A DNA stretch of 6,049 bases, from NCBI GenBank assembly GCA_023415395.1, contig JAEZKN010000577.1, positions 1 through 6,049 of the forward strand, given 5' to 3'. Source of the stretch: Actinomycetes bacterium. Lineage in GTDB: Bacteria; Actinomycetota; Actinomycetes; Propionibacteriales; Nocardioidaceae. The position numbers were made by a program, and so were the translations under genes. The notes beneath the pieces were generated by a model, which was not told the DNA's origin, searched no databases, and worked only from the letters and a program-made list of their open reading frames with translations. Positions 1 through 5,933 of the stretch are shown here, piece by piece. Position 1 is the stretch's first letter; every line of letters starts with the position of its first letter.

Positions 1-927
1 TGGCGCGGCCTCATCCAGACCGCGCTGAGCCTGGGGGCGGCGTACGCCCTGCTCACGACCCTGGTCGACATCGACTGGGCGACGGTGGCCTCGACGTGGC
101 AGCACGCCTCGTGGGCCTGGATCCTCGTCGGGCTGGTGATCGTGCAGGCCACCACGATCGCGGACGCGGCGTCCACGATGTCCGCCGTCACCACCCGGCT
201 GCCGCTGTGGCCGCTGGTGCAGCTGCAGTACGCCGTGAAGACCGTCGGCCTCGCCATGCCGTCCACCGTCGGCAAGGTCGCGATGACCACCTCGATGCTG
301 CGTAAGTTCGGTGAGGCGTCCACGGTCGGTGCCACCGCCGTCGCGCTCGACGCGGCCGCCGGGACGCTGTGCAACATCCTCGTCGTGCTGCTCGGGGTGT
401 GGCTGGTGGACAAGTTCCCGCATCTCAACCTGCACGGCGCATCCGACGACCTGACCCGGCTGGTCGTGCTGCTGGTCGTCGCGGTCGCGGTGTCGGCGGT
501 GGTGGTCGCGCTGATGCCGCGGCTACGGGCGAAGCTCGCGGACGTCGGGCGCAGCGCGATGACGTCGCTGCGGGTGGTCACCTCGAGCCCGGCGCGGGCG
601 CTGGCGATGTTCGGCACCAACCTCGCCTCGCTGCTGATCACCGCCTTGGGCCTGACGTGCATGATCGCTGGGCTGCATCCGGGAGTCGGCTACGGCGAGG
701 CGGTGTTCGTCGCGGCCGTCGCCGCCCTGTTCGGCTCGCTGATCCCCGTCCCCGGCAACGTGGGCGTCGGGGAGGCCGCGCTCACCGCCGGCCTGGTCGC
801 GGTCGGCGTCCCCAGCGGCGCGGCGTTCTCGATCGCGCTGACCCAGCGGCTCGCCACGACGTACCTCCCGCCGATCTACGGCGCCTGGGCGCTGAGCTGG
901 CTGCGCCGCTCTGACTACCTCGACTGA
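1..927 (+). CDS. Flippase-like / lysylphosphatidylglycerol synthase TM-region membrane protein, 5'-truncated by the window
   Basis: The reading frame is open from base 1 to a TGA at 925-927, giving 308 residues with no N-terminus, so the gene begins upstream. It is dominated by hydrophobic helices at roughly residues 4-22, 38-56, 118-135, 155-173, 199-223, 233-248 and a last one near 260-285. The best motif is the Pro/Gly loop PVPGNVGVGEAAL at residues 249-261, typical of the UPF0104 / lysylphosphatidylglycerol synthase TM family (Pfam LPG_synthase_TM); the stretch KTVGLAMPSTVGKVAM near residues 80-95 fits too. Members are inner-membrane proteins thought to flip or modify lipids. Actinobacterial relatives may be much longer proteins in which this is the C-terminal membrane domain. 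A GTG at 85 is not a convincing start, because similar hydrophobic coding sequence continues upstream of it. The gene is unrelated to the sugar operon downstream and is separated from it by 257 bases. Family confident, exact role unknown. Confidence 0.82.
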   Translation, partial: WRGLIQTALSLGAAYALLTTLVDIDWATVASTWQHASWAWILVGLVIVQATTIADAASTMSAVTTRLPLWPLVQLQYAVKTVGLAMPSTVGKVAMTTSMLRKFGEASTVGATAVALDAAAGTLCNILVVLLGVWLVDKFPHLNLHGASDDLTRLVVLLVVAVAVSAVVVALMPRLRAKLADVGRSAMTSLRVVTSSPARALAMFGTNLASLLITALGLTCMIAGLHPGVGYGEAVFVAAVAALFGSLIPVPGNVGVGEAALTAGLVAVGVPSGAAFSIALTQRLATTYLPPIYGAWALSWLRRSDYLD

Positions 928-951
928 TCGGATCGGTCGGACGTCACACCG

Positions 952-977
952 CACGATTTGGCACGATCCAAATTGTG
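952..977. repeat. Inverted repeat / hairpin downstream of the membrane-protein gene
   Basis: The arms CACGATTTGG (952-961) and CCAAATTGTG (968-977) pair over 10 positions, with one G-U wobble in RNA, around the 6-base loop CACGAT. It begins 25 bases after the stop codon of the preceding gene. No T-tract follows, so it is not a canonical intrinsic terminator. It could be a weak terminator or 3'-end stabiliser, or a DNA operator. The sequence GCACGAT also occurs twice directly (951-957, 961-967). The right arm overlaps the first candidate operator by four bases. The inverted repeat itself is certain; its role is not. Confidence 0.55.
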
Positions 978-987
978 ACCGTTAACG
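974..987 (-). promoter_or_regulatory. Candidate LacI-family operator, distal copy
   Basis: On the minus strand this reads CGTTAACGGTCACA. It shares GTTANCNNTCAC with two further sites at 1057-1070 and 1089-1102. The motif is a degenerate palindrome of the TGTNANCGNTNACA type seen for LacI/GalR regulators of sugar operons. Its centre (980.5) is 83 bp from the next site. The shared motif is seen; the regulator family is inferred. As the most distant copy and a partial match, it is the weakest of the three. Confidence 0.35.
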
Positions 988-1056
988 CCCCGGGTCCCTT
1001 CCGCGCAACAAAACCGGGCACACATCACACGCTCAGACGGCCGACTGTTACCGGAA

Positions 1057-1070
1057 TGTTATCGCTCACC
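1057..1070 (+). promoter_or_regulatory. Candidate LacI-family operator, middle copy
   Basis: The sequence TGTTATCGCTCACC matches the reverse complement of the site at 1089-1102 in 11 of 14 positions and contains GTTANCNNTCAC. Its two halves, TGTTA and TCACC, form an imperfect inverted repeat of the kind bound by LacI-family dimers. Its centre lies 32 bp, about three helical turns, from the proximal site, so both would face the same side of the DNA. An additional TGTTA at 1046-1050 forms an 11-bp direct repeat with this one. Confidence 0.5.
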
Positions 1071-1088
1071 TCTCGCCAGGACCCCGAA

Positions 1089-1102
1089 TGTGAGGGCTAA
1101 CA
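1089..1102 (-). promoter_or_regulatory. Candidate LacI-family operator, promoter-proximal copy
   Basis: The + strand reads TGTGAGGGCTAACA. With one flanking base each side (1088-1103), 12 of 16 positions agree with the site's own reverse complement. It is the inverted partner of the site at 1057-1070 and overlaps the candidate -10 box at 1098-1103, a position where a bound repressor would block RNA polymerase. The identity of the regulator is inferred; no regulator gene is in the window. Confidence 0.5.
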
Positions 1103-1103
1103 T
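1098..1103 (+). promoter_or_regulatory. Candidate -10 box for the sugar operon
   Basis: TAACAT fits the actinobacterial TANNNT -10 pattern and would place transcription start near 1110, giving a leader of about 75 bases before the GTG start. There is no recognisable TTGACA-like -35 element 16-18 bp upstream, so the promoter is weak or activator-dependent, or the call is wrong. TGTTAT at 1057-1062 is an alternative -10. Support comes mainly from its position and its overlap with an operator-like repeat. Confidence 0.3.
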
Positions 1104-1145
1104 CCACCGAACAGCGCACTCCCGGGAGCGCCGGATCACCCATAC

Positions 1146-1169
1146 TCAGCCGGCCGTCCGCCGGCCTGA
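1146..1169 (+). promoter_or_regulatory. Leader hairpin just upstream of the binding-protein RBS
   Basis: GCCGGC at 1149-1154 and GCCGGC at 1160-1165 pair around a 5-base loop. The stem extends by TCA (1146-1148) with TGA (1167-1169) across one bulged C at 1166. It ends two bases before the AGGAGG ribosome binding site, so it leaves that site exposed and may protect the mRNA 5' region. In such GC-rich DNA, short stems arise often by chance. Confidence 0.3.
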
Positions 1170-1171
1170 CC

Positions 1172-1177
1172 AGGAGG
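1172..1177 (+). promoter_or_regulatory. Strong ribosome binding site fixing the GTG start at 1185
   Basis: A perfect AGGAGG sits seven bases before the GTG at 1185. This supports a GTG start for the binding protein, which also gives a complete lipoprotein signal peptide. Confidence 0.85.
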
Positions 1178-1184
1178 TTTTGGA

Positions 1185-2165
1185 GTGAAGACGAAGTTCC
1201 GTGCCGGAGTCGCCGTACTGGGTGCCCTCGCCCTCTTCGCGGCGGGCTGTGGTTCCGATGATGGCGACAACGACGGCGCGAGCGACGGCGGCGGCACGAT
1301 CAAGGTCGGCTTCGCGCAGACCGGGTCGGAGTCGGGCTGGCGCAGCGCCAACACCGAGTCGATGAAGGAGGCGTTCTCGAAGGAGAACGGCTTCGAGCTG
1401 GTGTTCAACGCAGCAGACAACGACCCCGCCGCGCAGATCAGCGCCGTGCGCAGCTTCATCAGCCAGGGCGTCGACGCGATCGTGATCGCGCCGATCGTCG
1501 AGGACGGCTGGGACGACGTGCTCCAGGAGGCCGCGGACGCCGACATCCCGGTGATCCTCGAGGACCGCACCGTCACCTCCTCCGACGACCTCTACGCCAG
1601 CTGGGTCGGCCTGGACTTCAGGCAGGAGGGCGTCACCGCCGGCGAGTGGGCGGCGAAGACCTTCACCGAGCCGACCAAGATGGTGGTGCTCGAGGGCACG
1701 ACCGGCTCGGCTCCGGCCAACGACCGGGCCGAGGGCTTCGACGAGGCCGTCGCCGGCAGTCCGATCGAGAAGATCGACTCCCAGACCGGTGACTTCACCC
1801 GCGACGGCGGCAAGACGGTCATGGAGGGCTTCCTCCAGAAGTACGGCGTCGACGGCATCGACCTCGTCTACGCCCACAACGACGACATGGCGCTGGGGGC
1901 GATCGAGGCGATCGAGGCCGCCGGCGGCAAGCCGGGCAAGGACATCAAGATCGTGTCGATCGACGCGGTCAAGGACGGCATGCAGGCCCTGGTGGACGGC
2001 AAGATCAACTTCATCGTCGAGTGCAACCCGCTCCTCGGTGAGCAGGCCGCCGAGCTGGTGAAGAAGGTGCTCGACGGCGAGGAGGTCGACAAGGCCTACT
2101 ACGTCGAGGACCAGAGCTTCACGCCGGAGCAGGCGGCCGAGGTCATCGACTCGCGCCCCTACTGA
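1185..2165 (+). CDS. ytfQ: Periplasmic-type sugar-binding lipoprotein of an ABC importer, YtfQ-like (galactofuranose-binding protein)
   Basis: This 326-residue protein captures a sugar outside the cell and delivers it to the permease encoded downstream. Residues 1-22 form a lipoprotein signal: K2 and K4, a hydrophobic stretch, then the lipobox AAGC with Cys22 as the lipidation site. An acidic, Gly-rich linker runs to about residue 37. The rest is a type I periplasmic-binding-protein fold (Peripla_BP_4 type). Several stretches resemble E. coli YtfQ as I recall it: FAQTGSESGWR (43-53), AVRSFISQGVDAI (87-99), the IAP..EDGW region (101-109), QTGDFTR (200-206) and YAHNDDMALGA (229-239). YtfQ binds galactofuranose, so this is the preferred ligand prediction; another furanose or pentose is possible. 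The GTG start has an ideal AGGAGG. A 144-base gap containing a strong stem-loop separates it from the ATPase gene, consistent with higher expression of the binding protein. Confidence 0.9.
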   Translation: MKTKFRAGVAVLGALALFAAGCGSDDGDNDGASDGGGTIKVGFAQTGSESGWRSANTESMKEAFSKENGFELVFNAADNDPAAQISAVRSFISQGVDAIVIAPIVEDGWDDVLQEAADADIPVILEDRTVTSSDDLYASWVGLDFRQEGVTAGEWAAKTFTEPTKMVVLEGTTGSAPANDRAEGFDEAVAGSPIEKIDSQTGDFTRDGGKTVMEGFLQKYGVDGIDLVYAHNDDMALGAIEAIEAAGGKPGKDIKIVSIDAVKDGMQALVDGKINFIVECNPLLGEQAAELVKKVLDGEEVDKAYYVEDQSFTPEQAAEVIDSRPY

Positions 2166-2201
2166 TCCCTCCAGCTGAGCCCTACAGCTGATCCCTGCAG
2201 A
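2163..2201 (+). repeat. Three tandem 13-bp repeats starting at the ytfQ stop codon
   Basis: The units TGATCCCTCCAGC (2163-2175), TGAGCCCTACAGC (2176-2188) and TGATCCCTGCAGA (2189-2201) are adjacent, and a partial copy, TCCCTGC, follows. The first TGA is the gene's stop codon. Because 13 is not a multiple of three, the TGA of each unit falls in a different frame, giving stops in all three frames. CAGCTG at 2172-2177 and 2185-2190 can also form a 6-bp stem with a 7-base loop. Confidence 0.7.
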
Positions 2202-2246
2202 TCCCTGCTCCTGCACGCACCTCCGCACTCCGTCCGCACGACGAGC

Positions 2247-2283
2247 GCTGCTCCGCCGGTCGCCGCCCGGCCGGCGGGGCAGC
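2247..2283 (+). terminator. Strong GC-rich intercistronic stem-loop between ytfQ and ytfR
   Basis: The arms GCTGCTCCGCCGG (2247-2259) and CCGGCGGGGCAGC (2271-2283) pair over 13 bp with a single G-U wobble and an 11-base loop. No T-tract follows, and the next gene's RBS begins 13 bases later, so a full terminator is unlikely. The position, after the binding-protein gene and before the membrane-component genes, matches the role known from malE-malF: partial termination or 3'-end protection that yields more binding protein than transporter. The structure is clear; the regulatory role is inferred. Confidence 0.6.
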
Positions 2284-2309
2284 CTCACCCGAGGCAAAGG
2301 GGCTGACAC

Positions 2310-3844
2310 ATGGCCGTCGCGACCGAGGCTCACCCACTGGTCGAGATGAGGGGCATCACGATCCGCTTCCCCGGCGTGCTCGCCCTCGACGACGTCGACC
2401 TGGTGCTGCGTCCCGGCGAGGTCCACGCGCTCATGGGCGAGAACGGGGCCGGGAAGTCCACCCTGATCAAGGCCCTCACCGGGGTCTACGCGATCGACGA
2501 CGGCACGATCCGCGTCGGCGGCGAGGAGCGTGTGCTCGGGTCGACCGCGGACGCCGAGCGGGCGGGCATCTCGACGGTCTACCAGGAGGTAACCTCTGCC
2601 CGAACCTCTCGGTGGGCGATAACGTCATGCTCGGTCACGAGCCGCGCGGCGTCCTCGGCATCGACTGGCGCGCCACCCATCGCGCCGCGGCCGGCCACCT
2701 CGAGAGCCTGGGCCTGCGCCTCGACACCCGGTCCCTGCTCTCCAGCCACTCGCTCGCCGTGCAGCAGCTCGTCGCGATCAGCCGGGCGATGGTGCTCGAC
2801 GCGCGGGTCCTGGTGCTGGACGAGCCCACCTCCAGCCTGGACCGCGAGGAGGTCGACCGGCTCTTCGCCGTCGTGCGCGACCTGCGCGCCCAGGGCGTGG
2901 CGATCCTCTTCGTCAGCCACTTCCTCGAGCAGGTCTACGAGATCAGCGACCGGATCACGGTCCTGCGCAACGGCCGCCTCGTCGGCGAGTACTGCGCGAC
3001 GGACCTCCCCCGCGCCGAGCTCGTGACGCTCATGGTGGGGCGCGCGCTCGACGAGCTCGAGGCGATCTCGGAGATCGCCGAGCGCACCATCGATCGCACC
3101 GGCACCCCCGTGCTGCGCGCCACCGGCATCGGTCGCCGCGGCGTGCTCGAGCCCGCCGACGTGGACGTCTACGACGGCGAGGTGGTCGGGATCGCCGGCC
3201 TGCTCGGCTCCGGCCGGACCGAGCTGGTCCGCCTGCTCTACGGCGCCGACCGGCCCGACACCGGCCAGGTCGAGGTCCACGGCACCCCGGTCCGCATGAC
3301 GTCGCCGCGGCACGCGATCAACCGGAGGATCGTCTTCTCCTCCGAGAACAGGCGCGCGGAGGGGCTGGTCGCCGACCTGACCGTCGGCGAGAACATCGTC
3401 CTCGGCATCCAGGCGCGCCGCGGCTGGCTGCGCAAGGTGCGCCGCGCCGAGCACGACGCCGTCGTGACCGAGTACATCCGCGCGCTCGGCGTCCGACCGG
3501 CCGACCCCGACGTGCTGGTGCGCAACCTCTCCGGCGGCAACCAGCAGAAGGTGCTGCTCGCCCGGTGGCTGGCCACGGCGCCCGAGCTGATCATCCTCGA
3601 TGAGCCCACCCGCGGCATCGACGTCGGCGCCAAGGCCGACATCCAGCGTCAGGTGGCCGAGCTGTCCCGCCAGGGACTCTCCGTCGTCTTCATCTCCTCC
3701 GAGCTCGAAGAGGTGCTTCGATTGGCCCAGCGCGTCGTGGTGATGAGGGATCGCCGCCAGATCGGCGTCGTCGGGTCCGGCGACGTCGACGTCGAGGGCC
3801 TCATCGACTACATGGCCAACGAGGGCGAAGGGAGCGTCGCATGA
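2310..3844 (+). pseudogene. ytfR: Sugar ABC importer double-domain ATPase, YtfR-like, interrupted by a one-base frameshift
   Basis: This is the energy-coupling ATPase of the importer, of the RbsA/MglA type with two ABC domains in one chain. The start is ATG 2310, with AAAGGGG at 2296-2302 seven bases upstream. The first frame encodes residues 1-94, with Walker A GENGAGKST (43-51) and the Q-loop YQEV (91-94). It then runs into unrelated sequence and would stop at 3026. The true protein resumes at 2591 in the frame one base back, starting NLCPNLSVGDN, so one base is missing between 2590 and 2591. With it restored the protein is 511 residues; E. coli YtfR is about 500. Later motifs are intact: Walker B VLVLDE (167-172) and H-loop His204 in domain 1; degenerate Walker A GLLGSGRTE (297-305), signature LSGGNQQ (407-413) and Walker B LIILDE (427-432) in domain 2. 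As sequenced, the product would lack most of both domains. A sequencing error or a real mutation would both explain this. It overlaps the next gene by 4 bases. Confidence 0.88.
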
Positions 3845-4887
3845 CGAAGGTGCTGCGCCACCGGCTCTTCTGGCCGGTCATCTCCCTGCTGGCGCTGGTG
3901 GTGGTCAACACCGCGGTGCGGCCGCAGTTCGTGAAGGTCACCGTCCGCGACGGCGAGCTCTACGGCGCGCTCATCGACATCCTGCGCAACAGCGCGCCGC
4001 TCATGCTGGTCGCGCTCGGCATGACGCTGGTGATCGCCACCCGCGGCATCGACCTGTCGGTCCGTGCGGTGATGGCCGTGTCCGGCGCGGTGACGCTCAC
4101 GATCATCGACGGTTCGAGCAACCCCGGCAGCGTCTCGACGGTGCTGGTCGCGATGGGTGTCGGCGTGGGGGTGGCCCTCCTCCTCGGCGTCTGGAACGGC
4201 TTCCTGGTCGCCGTCCTCGACATCCAACCGATCGTGGCGACCCTGGTGCTCATGCTCGCCGGGCGCGGCGTCGCCCTGCTCATCACCGACGGCTTCATCA
4301 CCACGGTCAACTCCGACCCGCTGGAGTTCGTCTCGACCGGCTACCTCTTCGCCCTGCCGTTCGCCTTCTTCATCTCGGTCGCGGCGATCGCCGCGATCGC
4401 CCTCGTCGAGCGGCGTACGGCGCTGGGCGTGCTCACCGAGGCCGTCGGCATCAACCCCGAGGCGAGCCGGCTGGCCGGCGTCCGCTCGCGGGGCATCATC
4501 CTGGGCGCCTACGTCGTCAGCGGCACGCTGGCCGGCGTCGCGGGCATCATCTACAGCTCCAACATCCGCGCCGCCGACGCGAACGCCGCGGGCGAGTTCA
4601 TCGAGCTCTACGCGATCCTCGCCGTCGTGCTCGGCGGGACCTCCCTCATGGGTGGGAAGTTCACCATCGCCGGCACCGTCATCGGGGTCCTCATCATCCA
4701 GACGCTGCGCTCGACAATGCTCTTCCTCGGCGTCTCCTCCGCGCAGGCCCCGGTCGTCTTCGCCCTCGTCGTGATCCTCGTCGTGCTCATCCAGTCACCC
4801 CGGGTGCACCGGATCGCGCGCGGGATCACCGGCGGCATGCGGACCCGCAACGTCCCTGCCCGCAACGACGCGGAGGTCGCCGCATGA
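3841..4887 (+). CDS. ytfT: Sugar ABC importer permease, YtfT-like
   Basis: This 348-residue inner-membrane permease belongs to the BPD_transp_2 (ribose/galactose RbsC-like) family and would form half of the translocation channel with the next gene's product. About eight to ten hydrophobic segments span residues 11-320. Family motifs are GIDLSV (69-74), the helix LDIQPIVATLVLMLAGRG (126-143), the ATPase-contacting loop GINPEASRLAG (203-213) and AVVLGGTSLMGG (261-272). The region around 126-150 and the IRAADANAAG stretch (242-251) resemble E. coli YtfT more than RbsC, as I recall those proteins. The start overlaps the ATPase stop as ATGA, with AAGGGAG at 3828-3834 six bases upstream, so translation is probably coupled. 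One oddity is that the conserved TGGIDLSVG motif reads TRGIDLSVR here, with Arg68 and Arg75 replacing glycines that are intact in the partner permease. The C-terminal tail is basic and cytoplasmic. Confidence 0.9.
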   Translation: MTKVLRHRLFWPVISLLALVVVNTAVRPQFVKVTVRDGELYGALIDILRNSAPLMLVALGMTLVIATRGIDLSVRAVMAVSGAVTLTIIDGSSNPGSVSTVLVAMGVGVGVALLLGVWNGFLVAVLDIQPIVATLVLMLAGRGVALLITDGFITTVNSDPLEFVSTGYLFALPFAFFISVAAIAAIALVERRTALGVLTEAVGINPEASRLAGVRSRGIILGAYVVSGTLAGVAGIIYSSNIRAADANAAGEFIELYAILAVVLGGTSLMGGKFTIAGTVIGVLIIQTLRSTMLFLGVSSAQAPVVFALVVILVVLIQSPRVHRIARGITGGMRTRNVPARNDAEVAA

Positions 4888-5897
4888 GCACGGCTCTCGC
4901 TCCCGTCCGGGCCGCGGTCTCCCAGCGGACCCGGGTCTTCGTCGACCGGCACGCGTCCCTGATGCCGACCTTCGCCGCCCTGCTCATCTTCGTGGTGCTC
5001 CTGGTGGGTGCGGAGATGCACTTCGGTGAGTTCCTCACCCCGCGCAACATGTCCGCCCTGCTGCTCGACAACGCCTACCTGGTGATCCTGGCGGTCGGGA
5101 TGACCTTCGTGATCCTGACCGGCGGCATCGACCTGTCCGTCGGGTCGGTCATGGCCTTCACCGGCATCTGGTGCGCGCAGCTCCTCGCCGACGGCCAGTC
5201 CGCGATGCTCGTCGTGCCGCTGATCGTGCTCGGCGGGGCCACGATCGGCCTGCTCATCGGCGTGCTCGTGCAGTACTTCGACGTCCAGCCGTTCATCGCG
5301 TCGCTGGCCGGCCTCTTCCTCGCCCGCGGCCTGGCCTTCGTCGTCAGCCTCGACTCGATCCGCGTCGAGAACGAGTCGGTCCTCTGGCTGCAGACCACCC
5401 GGTGGCGCTTCGGGGACTGGTACATCACCCCGACCGGCATCCTCGCGATCGTGGTCGCCGTCGTCGGGGCGCTCGTCCTGCAGCTCACCCGCTTCGGGCG
5501 CACGATCTACGCCGTCGGCGGCAACGAGCAGTCGGCCCGCCTCATGGGCCTGCAGGTCGCGCGGACCAAGGTCGCCGTCTACGTCATCAGCGGTGCGTGC
5601 GCCGGGCTGGCGGGGCTCGTGCTGACGGCGTACTCCGGCGCGGGCTACCCGCGCAACGGCATCGGCACCGAGCTCGACGTCATCGCCGCGGTCGTCATCG
5701 GCGGGACCCTCCTCACCGGGGGGACCGGCTACGTGCTCGGCTCGGTGATCGGCGTGCTGGTCTACGGCGTCATCAAGACCGTCATCGCGTTCGAGGGTGC
5801 CGAGCAGTCCTGGACCCGGATCATCGTCGGGCTGATGCTGCTGTCGTTCATCGTGGTCCAGCGGATGATCGTGGTCCGAGCGGAGCGACGACGATAG
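4884..5897 (+). CDS. yjfF: Sugar ABC importer permease, YjfF-like
   Basis: This is the second BPD_transp_2 permease (337 residues), expected to pair with the YtfT-like protein to make a heterodimeric channel. Motifs are AVGMTFVILTGGIDLSVGS (70-88), nearly identical to recalled E. coli YjfF, then FIASLAGLFLARG (137-149), the ATPase-contacting loop GGNEQSARLMG (212-222), the AGYPRNGIGTELD region (253-265) and VIGGTLLTGG (271-280). Hydrophobic helices fill residues 28-325, and the protein ends in a basic tail, RAERRR. The ATG overlaps the previous stop as ATGA, with GGAGG at 4872-4876 seven bases upstream. That site supports this start even though it leaves a roughly 23-residue N-terminal extension relative to E. 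coli. The gene is last in the operon, with a TAG stop at 5895-5897; I see no clear terminator after it. Confidence 0.9.
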   Translation: MSTALAPVRAAVSQRTRVFVDRHASLMPTFAALLIFVVLLVGAEMHFGEFLTPRNMSALLLDNAYLVILAVGMTFVILTGGIDLSVGSVMAFTGIWCAQLLADGQSAMLVVPLIVLGGATIGLLIGVLVQYFDVQPFIASLAGLFLARGLAFVVSLDSIRVENESVLWLQTTRWRFGDWYITPTGILAIVVAVVGALVLQLTRFGRTIYAVGGNEQSARLMGLQVARTKVAVYVISGACAGLAGLVLTAYSGAGYPRNGIGTELDVIAAVVIGGTLLTGGTGYVLGSVIGVLVYGVIKTVIAFEGAEQSWTRIIVGLMLLSFIVVQRMIVVRAERRR

Positions 5898-5921
5898 GCG
5901 GCGGTCGCGGCGACGATCCTC

Positions 5922-5927
5922 GATAAT
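5922..5927 (+). promoter_or_regulatory. Candidate -10 box for a leaderless transcript
   Basis: GATAAT lies six bases before the ATG at 5934, the spacing expected when transcription starts at or next to the start codon. No Shine-Dalgarno sequence precedes that ATG, and leaderless mRNAs are common in actinobacteria. No -35 element is evident. If correct, the next gene has its own promoter rather than being part of the sugar operon. Confidence 0.35.
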
Positions 5928-5933
5928 GGCGTG

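Noticed and set aside
1146..2426. 426-codon open frame on the minus strand opposite ytfQ
   Set aside because: Leu/Val/Asp/Arg-rich antisense translation without recognisable motifs; it crosses two intergenic regions and covers a clear lipoprotein gene.
2592..3026. Continuation of the first ATPase frame to a stop at 3026
   Set aside because: After residue 94 it is Ser/Arg/Thr/Ala-rich out-of-frame translation; the conserved protein lies in the other frame.
2612..3844. A separate second ATPase gene starting at GTG 2612
   Set aside because: It begins in the middle of an ABC domain without a Walker A or a ribosome binding site at usable distance (the AGGAGGT at 2584-2590 is 21 bases away). It is the continuation of the frameshifted ytfR.
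5898..5933. Intrinsic terminator after yjfF
   Set aside because: Only short GC-rich repeats (GCGACGA) and no stable stem followed by T residues.
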